The position numbers were made by a program, and so were the translations under genes. Below the pieces are notes generated by a model. That model was not told the origin of the DNA, did no database searches, and saw only the letters and a program-made list of their open reading frames with translations. Below, piece by piece: positions 55,201 to 64,000 of a DNA stretch of 64,000 nucleotides. The stretch lies in the NCBI RefSeq assembly GCF_016097555.1, contig NC_054704.1, forward strand, positions 95,196,204 to 95,260,203, in the 5' to 3' direction. The stretch's first letter is position 1; each line of letters begins with the position of its first letter. The DNA comes from Gigantopelta aegis. Taxonomy: Eukaryota; Mollusca; Gastropoda; Neomphalida; Peltospiridae.

Positions 55201-58200
55201 GTGTGGGATGTAGCCCAGTGATAAAGCACTTGCCTGATGTGTGGTCGGTCTAGGATTGGGGAGGGTGTGGGATGTAGCCCAGTGATAAAGCACTTGCCTG
55301 ATGTGTGGTCGGTCTAGGATTGGGGAGGGTGTGGGATGTAGCCCAGTGATAAAGCACTTGCCTGATGTGTGGTCGGTCTAGGATTGGGGAGGGTGTGGGA
55401 TGTAGCCCAGTGATAAAGCACTTGCCTGATGTGTGGTCGGTCTAGGATTGGGGAGGGTGTGGGATGTAGCCCAGTGATAAAGCACTTGCCTGATGTGTGG
55501 TCGGTCTAGGATTGGGGAGGGTGTGGGATGTAGCCCAGTGATAAAGCACTTGCCTGATGTGTGGTCGGTCTAGGATTGGGGAGGGTGTGGGATGTAGCCC
55601 AGTGATAAAGCACTTGCCTGATGTGTGGTCGGTCTAGGATTGGGGAGGGTGTGGGATGTAGCCCAGTGATAAAGCACTTGCCTGATGTGTGGTCGGTCTA
55701 GGATTGGGGAGGGTGTGGGATGTAGCCCAGTGATAAAGCACTTGCCTGATGTGTGGTCGGTCTAGGATTGGGGAGGGTGTGGGATGTAGCCCAGTGATAA
55801 AGCACTTGCCTGATGTGTGGTCGGTCTAGGATTGGGGAGGGTGTGGGATGTAGCCCAGTGATAAAGCACTTGCCTGATGTGTGGAGGTCTAGGATTGGGG
55901 AGGGGTGTGGGATGTAGCCCAGTGATAAAGCACTTGCCTGATGTGTGGTCGGTCTAGGATTGGGGAGGGTGTGGGATGTAGCCCAGCCTGATAAAGCACT
56001 TGCCTGATGTGTGGTCGGTCTAGGATTGGGGAGGGTGTGGGATGTAGCCCAGTGATAAAGCACTTGCCTGATGTGTGGTCGGTCTAGGATTGGGGAGGGT
56101 GTGGGATGTAGCCCAGTGATAAAGCACTTGCCTGATGTGTGGTCGGTCTAGGATTGGGGAGGGTGTGGGATGTAGCCCAGTGATAAAGCACTTGCCTGAT
56201 GTGTGGTCGGTCTAGGATTGGGGAGGGTGTGGGATGTAGCCCAGTGATAAAGCACTTGCCTGATGTGTGGTCGGTCTAGGATTGGGGAGGGTGTGGGATG
56301 TAGCCCAGTGATAAAGCACTTGCCTGATGTGTGGTCGGTCTAGGATTGGGGAGGGTGTGGGATGTAGCCCAGTGATAAAGCACTTGCCTGATGTGTGGTC
56401 GGTCTAGGATTGGGGAGGGTGTGGGATGTAGCCCAGTGATAAAGCACTTGCCTGATGTGTGGTCGGTCTAGGATTGGGGAGGGTGTGGGATGTAGCCCAG
56501 TGATAAAGCACTTGCCTGATGTGTGGTCGGTCTAGGATTGGGGAGGGTGTGGGATGTAGCCCAGTGATAAAGCACTTGCCTGATGTGTGGTCGGTCTAGG
56601 ATTGGGGAGGGTGTGGGATGTAGCCCAGTGATAAGCACTTGCCTGATGTGTGGTCGGTCTAGGATTGGGGAGAGGGGTGGGATGTAGCCCAGTGATAGCT
56701 CAGCACTTGCCTGATGTGTGGTCGGTCTAGGATTGGGGAGGGTGTGGGATGTAGCCCAGTGATAAAGCACTTGCCTGATGTGTGGTCGGTCTAGGATTGG
56801 GGAGGGTGTGGGATGTAGCCCAGTGATAAAGCACTTGCCTGATGTGTGGTCGGTCTAGGATTGGGGAGGGTGTGGGATGTAGCCCAGTGATAAAGCACTT
56901 GCCTGATGTGTGGTCGGTCTAGGATTGGGGAGGGTGTGGGATGTAGCCCAGTGATAAAGCACTTGCCTGATGTGTGGTCGGTCTAGGATTGGGGAGGGTG
57001 TGGGATGTAGCCCAGTGATAAAGCACTTGCCTGATGTGTGGTCGGTCTAGGATTGGGGAGGGTGTGGGATGTAGCCCAGTGATAAGGCACTTGCCTGATG
57101 TGTGGTCGGTCTAGGATTGGGGAGGGTGTGGGATGTAGCCCAGTGATAAAGCACTTGCCTGATGTGTGGTCGGTCTAGGATTGGGGAGGGTGTGGGATGT
57201 AGCCCAGTGATAAAGCACTTGCCTGATGTGTGGTCGGTCTAGGATTGGGGAGGGTGTGGGATGTAGCCCAGTGATAAAGCACTTGCCTGATGTGTGGTCG
57301 GTCTAGGATTGGGGAGGGTGTGGGATGTAGCCCAGTGATAAAGCACTTGCCTGATGTGTGGTCGGTCTAGGATTGGGGAGGGTGTGGGATGTAGCCCAGT
57401 GATAAAGCACTTGCCTGATGTGTGGTCGGTCTAGGATTGGGGAGGGTGTGGGATGTAGCCCAGTGATAAAGCACTTGCCTGATGTGTGGTCGGTCTAGGA
57501 TTGGGGAGGGTGTGGGATGTAGCCCAGTGATAAGCACTTGCCTGATGTGTGGTCGGTCTAGGATTGGGGAGGGTGTGGGATGTAGCCCAGTGATAAAGCA
57601 CTTGCCTGATGTGTGGTCGGTCTAGGATTGGGGAGGGTGTGGGATGTAGCCCAGTGATAAAGCAAGGTCTGATGTGTGGTCGGTCTAGGATTGGGGAGGG
57701 TGTGGGGTAGCCCAGTGATAAAGCACTTGCCTGATGTCTGGAGCTACAGGATTGGGGAGGGTGTGGGATGTAGCCCAGTGATAAAGCACTTGCCTGATGT
57801 GTGGTCGGTCTAGGATTGGGGAGGGTGTGGGATGTAGCCCAGTGATAAAGCACTTGCCTGATGTGTGGAGGTCTAGGATTGGGGAGGGTGTGGGATGTAG
57901 CCCAGTGATAAAGCACTTGCCTGATGTGTGGTCGGTCTAGGATTGGGGAGGGTGTGGGATGTAGCCCAGTGATAAAGCACTTGCCTGATGTGTGGTCGGT
58001 CTAGGATTGGGGAGGGTGTGGGATGTAGCCCAGTGATAAAGCACTTGCCTGATGTGTGGTCGGTCTAGGATTGGGGAGGGGGTGGGATGTAGCCCAGTGA
58101 TAGCTCATCTAGGAAACAGCAAGGTCTGGAGCCTACATCATTTTATGAGTGGGGTCTAGGATTGGGGAGGGTGTGGGATGTAGCCCAGTGATAAAGCACT

Positions 58201-61200
58201 TGCCTGATGTGTGGTCGGTCTAGATTGGGGAGGGTGTGGGATGTAGCCCAGTGATAAAGCACTTGCCTGATGTGTGGTCGGTCTAGGATTGGGGAGGGTG
58301 TGGGATGTAGCCCAGTGATAAAGCACTTGCCTGATGTGTGGTCGGTCTAGGATTGGGGAGGGTGTGGGATGTAGCCCAGTGATAAAGCACTTGCCTGATG
58401 TGTGGTCGGTCTAGGATTGGGGAGGGGGTGGGATGTAGCCCAGTGATAAAGCACTTGCCTGATGTGTGGTCGGTCTAGGATTGGGGAGGGTGTGGGATGT
58501 AGCCCAGTGATAAAGCACTTGCCTGATGTGTGGTCGGTCTAGGATTGGGGAGGGTGTGGGATGTAGCCCAGTGATAAAGCACTTGCCTGATGTGTGGTCG
58601 GTCTAGGATTGGGGAGGGTGTGGGATGTAGCCCAGTGATAAAGCACTTGCCTGATGTGTGGTCGGTCTAGGATTGGGGAGGGTGTGGGATGTAGCCCAGT
58701 GATAAAGCACAGCAAGGTTGCCTGATGTGAGGGGAGTGATGGGTAGGCAGTGATAGCTCATCTTAAACAGCAATGTCTGGAGCTACATCATTCTAGGATT
58801 GGGGAGGATGTGTGGGATGTAGCCCAGTGATAAAGCACTTGCCTGATGTGTGGTCGGTCTAGGATTGGGGAGGGTGTGGGATGTAGCCCAGTGATAAAGC
58901 ACTTGTCTGGAGTGTGGTCATTTAGGAGAGGGGAGGGTGTGGGTAGCCCAGTGATAAAGCACTTCTTAAATGTGTGGTCTGGTCTACAGGATTTTGGGGA
59001 GGGTGTGGGATGTAGCCCAGTGATAAAGCACTTGCCTGATGTGTGGTCGGTCTAGGATTGGGGAGGGTGTGGGATGTAGCCCAGTGATAAAGCACTTGCC
59101 TGATGTGTGGTCGGTCTAGGATTGGGGAGAGGGGTGGGATGTAGCCCAGTGATAAAGCACTTGCCTGCAATGTGTGGTCGGTCTAGGATTGGGGAGGGTG
59201 TGGGATGTAGCCCAGTGATAAAGCACTTGCCTGATGTGTGGTCGGTCTAGGATTGGGGAGGGTGTGGGATGTAGCCCAGTGATAAAGCACTTGCCTGATG
59301 TGTGGTCGGTCTAGGATTGGGGAGGGTGTGGGATGTAGCCCAGTGATAAAGCACTTGCCTGATGTGTGGTCGGTCTAGGATTGGGGAGGGTGTGGGATGT
59401 AGCCCAGTGATAAAGCACTTGCCTGATGTGTGGTCGGTCTAGGATTGGGGAGGGTGTGGGATGTAGCCCAGTGATAAAGCACTTGCCTGATGTGTGGTCG
59501 GTCTAGATTGGGGAGGGTGTGGGATGTAGCCCAGTGATAAAGCACTTGCCTGATGTGTGGTCGGTCTAGGATTGGGGAGGGTGTGGGATGTAGCCCAGTG
59601 ATAAAGCACTTGCCTGATGTGTGGTCGGTCTAGATTGGGGAGGGTGTGGGATGTAGCCCAGTGATAAAGCACTTGCCTGATGTGTGGTCGGTCTAGGATT
59701 GGGGAGGGTGTGGGATGTAGCCCAGTGATAAAGCACTTGCCTGATGTGTGGTCGGTCTAGGATTGGGGAGGGTGTGGGATGTAGCCCAGTGATACAGCAA
59801 TGTGTGGAGGTCTAGGATTGGGGAGAGGTGTGGGATGTAGCCCAGTGATAAAGCACTTGCCTGATGTGTGGTCGGTCTAGGATTGGGGAGGGTGTGGGAT
59901 GTAGCCCAGTGATAAAGCACTTGCCTGATGTGTGGTCGGTCTAGGATTGGGGAGAGGGGTGGGATGTAGCCCAGTGATAAAGCACTTGCCTGATGTGTGG
60001 TCGGTCTAGGATTGGGGAGGGTGTGGGATGTAGCCCAGTGATAAAGCACTTGCCTGATGTGTGGTCGGTCTAGGATTGGGGAGGGTGTGGGATGTAGCCC
60101 AGTGATAAAGCACTTGCCTGATGTGTGGTCGGTCTAGTGATTGGGGAGGGTGTGGGATGTAGCCCAGTGATAAAGCACTTGCCTGATGTGTGGTCGGTCT
60201 GATTGGGGAGGGTGTGATGTAGCCCAGTGATAAAGCACTTGCCTGATGTGTGGTCGGTCTAGAGATTGGGGAGGGTGTGGGATGTAGCCCAGTGATAAAG
60301 CACTTGCCTGATGTGTGGTCGGTCTAGGATTGGGGAGGGTGTGGGATGTAGCCCAGTGATAAAGCACTTGCCTGATGTGTGGTCGGTCTAGGATTGGGGA
60401 GGGTGTGGGATGTAGCCCAGTGATAAAGCACTTGCCTGATGTGTGGTCGGTCTAGGATTGGGGAGGGTGTGGGATGTAGCCCAGTGATAAAGCACTTGCC
60501 TGATGTGTGGTCGGTCTAGGATTGGGGAGGGTGTGGGATGTAGCCCAGTGATAAAGCACTTGCCTGCATGGTCTGGAGTCGGTCTAGGATTGGGGAGGGT
60601 GTGATGTAGCCCAGTGATAAAGCACTTGCCTGATGTGTGGTCGGTCTAGGATTGGGGAGGGTGTGGGATGTAGCCCAGTGATAAAGCACTTGCCTGATGT
60701 GTGGTCGGTCTATCATTTTGGAGAGGGGGTGTGGGGTAGGCAGTGATAGCGCATCTTAAACAGCAAGGTCTGGAGCTACATGGTCGGTCTAGAGATTGGG
60801 GAGGGTGTGGGATGTAGCCCAGTGATAAAGCACTTGCCTGATGTGTGGTCGGTCTACGATTGGGGAGGGTGTGGGATGTAGCCCAGTGATAAACAGCACT
60901 TACCTGATTTGTGTGGGGGTCTAGGATTGGGGAGGGTGTGGGATGTAGCCCAGTGATAAAGCACTTGCCTGATGTGTGGTCGGTCTAGGATTGGGGAGGG
61001 TGTGGGATGTAGCCCAGTGATAAAGCACTTGCCTGATGTGTGGTCGGTCTACGATTGGGGAGGGTGTGGGATGTAGCCCAGTGATAAAGCACTTGCCTGA
61101 TGTGTGGTCGGTCTACGATTGGGGAGGGTGTGGGATGTAGCCCAGTGATAAAGCACTTGCCTGATGTGTGGTCGGTCTAGGATTGGGGAGGGTGTGGGAT

Positions 61201-62916
61201 GTAGCCCAGTGATAAAGCACTTGCCTGATGTGTGGTCGGTCTAGGATTGGGGAGGGTGTGGGATGTAGCCCAGTGATAAAGCACTTGCCTGATGTGTGGT
61301 CGGTCTAGGATTGGGGAGGGTGTGGGATGTAGCCCAGTGATAAAGCACTTGCCTGATGTGTGGTCGGTCTAGGATTGGGGAGGGTGTGGGATGTAGCCCA
61401 GTGATAAAGCACTTGCCTGATGTGTGGTCGGTCTAGGATTGGGGAGGGTGTGGGATGTAGCCCAGTGATAAAGCACTTGCCTGATGTGTGGTCGATCTAG
61501 GATTGGGGAGGGTGTGGGATGTAGCCCAGTGATAAAGCACTTGCCTGATGTGTGGTCGGTCTAGGATTGGGGAGGGTGTGGGATGTAGCCCAGTGATAAA
61601 GCACTTGCCTGATGTGTGGTCGGTCTACGATTGGGGAGGGTGTGGGATGTAGCCCAGTGATAAAGCACTTGCCTGATGTGTGGTCGGTCTAGGATTGGGG
61701 AGGGTGTGGGATGTAGCCCAGTGATAAGGCACTTGCCTGATGTGTGGTCGGTCTAGGATTGGGGAGGGTGTGGGATGTAGCCCAGTGATAAGGCACTTGC
61801 CTGATGTGTGGTCGGTCTAGGATTGGGGAGGGTGTGGGATGTAGCCCAGTGATAAAGCACTTGCCTGATGTGTGGTCGTTCTACGATTGGGGAGGGTGTG
61901 GGATGTAGCCCAGTGATAAAGCACTTGCCTGATGTGTGGTCGGTCTAGGATTGGGGAGGGTGTGGGATGTAGCCCAGTGATAAAGCACTTGCCTGATGTG
62001 TGGTCGGTCTAGGATTGGGGAGGGTGTGGGATGTAGCCCAGTGATAAAGCACTTGCCTGATGTGTGGTCGGTCTACGATTGGGGAGGGTGTGGGATGTAG
62101 CCCAGTGATAAAGCACTTGCCTGATGTGTGGTCGGTCTAGGATTGGGGAGGGTGTGGGATGTAGCCCAGTGATAAAGCACTTGCCTGATGTGTGGTCGGT
62201 CTACGATTGGGGAGGGTGTGGGATGTAGCCCAGTGATAAAGCACTTGCCTGATGTGTGGTAGGTCTAGGATTGGGGAGGGTGTGGGATGTAGCCCAGTGA
62301 TAAAGCACTTGCCTGATGTGTGGTCGGTCTAGGATTGGGGAGGGTGTGGGATGTAGCCCAGTGATAAAGCACTTGCCTGATGTGTGGTCGGTCTACGATT
62401 GGGGAGGGTGTGGGATGTAGCCCAGTGATAAAGCACTTGCCTGATGTGTGGTCGGTCTAGGATTGATCCCCGATGGTGGGCCCATTGAACTGTTTCTCAA
62501 CCTCCACAACTGGTGTAACAAAGGCCTGTGTGTAGGATGCTTCATATAAAAGATCCCTTGCTGCTAATTGAAAAAAATAACACGTTATGTGGTGCAGCAG
62601 GCTTCCTCACTCAATATCTATGTGGTCCTTTACCATATAGCCAACACCATATAACTGTAATTAAAAATGTCTTCGCTTTGTTAAATAAAACATTCCTTCC
62701 TTTACCAACTTGTATCAATCAATTACAATGTTTGTTTATGACTGATATACCTGTTTTTTTTGTTTCATTATATACCATGCTGTATGTGTATTTGATTTCA
62801 GGGTACCTCCAGATATGCGTCTGGTGGATGTACGAGAGGAAATAGTTCAACAGCTGGAAGGAGTTGCTCCTCAAGATTACGTGTTCCTTAGAAGTTGTGG
62901 CCGCAGTCTAACTAGG
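52212..62916 (+). CDS. SPATA1: SPATA1-like protein, first three coding exons (95 aa), gene continues beyond window
   Basis: Exons 52212-52274, 52556-52662 and 62802-62916 join in frame (donors GTATCC, GTAGAC, GTGAGT; acceptors TTTTTCAG and TTTGATTTCAG). The start ATGGCGGCAAAG gives MAAKKSQDQLILERSNSYLQ, followed by LSDLHVYVVPVDIWRERFNN, SVTETVSLGIIRVPPDMRLV, DVREEIVQQLEGVAPQDYVF and LRSCGRSLTR. This matches the SPATA1 N-terminus pattern: 'ELHVFYVPEGSWN..', 'AGFIRVSPQLTLQALRERLG', '..EKFLFLKCIG'. SPATA1 is a testis-enriched protein that binds the intraflagellar transport protein IFT20 and is linked to sperm acrosome/flagellum formation. About 80% of the human-length protein (459 aa) must lie beyond the window. 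Intron 1 is 281 bases. Intron 2 is 10.1 kb, of which 9.1 kb is the 64-bp satellite. The reading frame is intact across it, so splicing over the array is expected. Assignment rests on motif similarity by eye. Confidence 0.8.
52928..53125 (-). mobile_element. SINE family C, minus strand, in SPATA1 intron 2
   Basis: GAAAGGAATATTTGGTTAAT, CAGCTGTTTGGTGTATCACA, GAGAGGAAACCTGCTGCCAC and GCAAGGGATTTTTTATATGA match the family C/B body in inverse. Head missing. TTGCCCATGGGCAAG (about 53212) just beyond is a short perfect palindrome. Confidence 0.7.
53324..62465. repeat. 64-bp satellite array, about 143 copies, made from a SINE head
   Basis: Unit GGGGAGGGTGTGGGATGTAG-CCCAGTGATAAAGCACTTGC-CTGATGTGTGGTCGGTCTAG-GATT, 64 bases by count. 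From TGGGATGTAGCCCAGTG to GGTCTAGGATTG it is the tRNA-like head of SINE family B (A box TAGCCCAGTGA); the GGGGAGGG part equals the flank just left of the array (GGGAAGGGGAAGGGGGAGGG). The last unit runs on into the full SINE (62408-62700). The B box is cut after GGATTG in every array unit. Units at both ends are clean; 55860-60930 has many irregular units. Minus-strand open frames (HWATSHTLPNPRPTTHQAS) arise from the repeat. Confidence 0.97.
62408..62700 (+). mobile_element. SINE family B, complete, forming the last unit of the 64-bp array
   Basis: Head identical to the array unit, continuing through TAGGATTGATCCCCGATGGT (B box), GGGCCCATTGAACTGTTTCT, ATATAAAAGATCCCTTGCTG, CACTCAATATCTATGTGGTC, to the tail CTTTGTTAAATAAAACATTC-CTTCC. 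Same family as 3927-4252. It lies about 100 bases before SPATA1 exon 3. Confidence 0.92.
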
Positions 62917-63390
62917 GTGAGTGTTCTGTGACTGTTTAATACAGGAAACTGAAAATTGGTGAAAACGTTTTATGGGTTATGAAAAAAGAAATGCAGATAA
63001 CCCAGTTAATATTTTGTGTAACCTGTCATGATTATGTAAATGACATTCTAAATTTAATGCATGAATGAAAAATGGGTTTTCTAAAACTAGACTTGTATGA
63101 GTGATGCACAAATCAAATAATTGTTCTAGCAATTTCCAGAGGAAAGTAATATCTACATAATTCACATTGCTGTGTACATTAGCCTATTTTGTTTTTCCAC
63201 CCCTGTAAAATATTCATGTTGTTTCATGAGAGAAGAGAGAGAGAGAGAGAGAGGGGAGTAAGAGAGAGAGAGAGGAGTAAGAGAGATAGATACAGACAGA
63301 TAGAGATAGATATATATAGACAGACAGACAGAGACAGGGAGACATAGAGAGACAGACAGAAAGAGACAGACAGATATATATACAGTCAAA
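62917..63390. repeat. SPATA1 intron 3 start; GA/GACA microsatellite
   Basis: Intronic sequence after donor GTGAGT. 63226-63385 is a GAGA/GACA/GATA simple repeat. Minus-strand open frames over it (Ser-Leu-Cys-Leu repeats) are artefacts. Confidence 0.8.
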
Positions 63391-63560
63391 CTTCGATAAC
63401 TCCACCTTCGATCTCTCGAAAACTTAGATCTCTCGATCTGAAGCGACAGTCCTGGCCGAGTTGCTTTACAAACTAGTAATAACGACCTTCAAAAACTCAA
63501 ACTTCGAAAACTCGATAACCTCGATCTCTCGACCTAATTCTTTGGTCCCGTCGTAAAGAT
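63391..63560. mobile_element. pogo/Tigger-like element end
   Basis: ACAGTCAAACTTCGATAACT-CCACC followed by repeats of CTCGAAAAC, TCTCGATCT and ACCTCGATCTCTCGACC is the typical end of pogo-type DNA elements (CAGTCAAACCTCGATAACTC). No matching opposite end is found before the window closes, so the element is either truncated or larger than the window shows. Intron 3 of the SPATA1-like gene. Confidence 0.5.
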
Positions 63561-64000
63561 TTAATAGAGTATGCACCTCTAAAACTTGACGTGTGTGGAT
63601 TGATCAAAATGTCATTGCCGATAGTATTTTAGAGACGAATGTATTGTCAATTATGTCAAGCAAGCGAAGCGCGCCTGTCTCGGGTGGTCTTGGCTGTCGA
63701 GGATTAGGGTGGTAATTACAGAATAATAGATCGCCGACTAAGCGGAACGACATGATCCTATGTTTGAGAGTCGGTGTTCGTCCGTGGTGGAGAGCCTCGC
63801 TACGTAATACTTAATTACAGACAGAGTCTGGTTAACTTCAAAGAGCATTTGTAATAATTGTTAGCGCTGTTTGTTTTTGCTCTCAAAGGCATGAATCGTG
63901 TCAAACTTTAATTTTCTATTTATGTATTAGTTAATGTTTATCAATTACCAGTCATTTAGTTATGTTAAAAATGGATACACCACAGATCGAACAATCTTGT
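63561..64000. other. no gene seen; possibly the inside of the pogo-like element
   Basis: CpG-richer than neighbouring introns (CAAGCGAAGCGCGCCTGTCT, about 63660) but with no long open frame on either strand. Confidence 0.35.

Noticed and set aside
53324-62465. Long minus-strand open frames (HWATSHTLPNPRPTTHQAS repeats, up to about 160 codons)
   Set aside because: They are read-through of a 64-bp tandem unit that happens to lack stops in some frames; they start and stop wherever units have indels and resemble no protein.

Overview
The window is animal nuclear DNA, almost certainly from a mollusc and most likely a gastropod. The genes have small exons with GT..AG introns. The spacer is dominated by tRNA-headed SINEs whose tails read GTTTAACGACACCACTAGAG on the minus strand, a type I associate with gastropod genomes. 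The species call is inference; the eukaryotic gene structure is seen directly. No CRISPR, operon, rRNA or prokaryotic signal is present, and I saw no retrovirus-like or Polinton-like element.

Host genes are sparse and all supported ones lie on the + strand. (1) 182-421 is one exon of a large lipid transfer protein (vitellogenin/apolipophorin N-terminal domain). (2) 940-1747 holds two possible exons of an unidentified gene next to a 200-N gap. (3) 8388-11563 is a complete four-exon FAM32A gene (117 aa, spliceosomal exon-ligation factor). (4) 24116-24175 is a likely first coding exon of an unknown gene, and 32145-32253 is a possible internal exon. (5) 52212-62916 holds the first three coding exons of a SPATA1-like gene, which runs out of the window.

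Mobile DNA fills most of the rest: at least five SINE families, often nested with readable target-site duplications; an old 4.2-4.5 kb Tx1/L1-type LINE on the minus strand (17.9-22.4 kb); a 1.5 kb Tc1-type DD34E transposon with 27-bp inverted ends (45.35-46.85 kb); a decayed second DDE transposase (about 5 kb); and many short inverted-repeat elements.

The right half is a landscape of tandem arrays: a composite array of about 140 bp (37.2 kb), an 82-bp array (38.1-39.2 kb), a 52-bp array inside an inverted-repeat element (43.0-43.5 kb), a 35-bp array of about 110 copies (47.0-50.9 kb) and a 64-bp array of about 143 copies (53.3-62.5 kb) inside SPATA1 intron 2. The most interesting signal is that the 64-bp array is made from the 5' tRNA-like head of a SINE: its last unit runs straight into the complete SINE body. 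The composite array at 37.2 kb likewise consists of a SINE end plus flank. Two arrays, and probably the adjoining 82-bp array, therefore appear to have been seeded at SINE boundaries.
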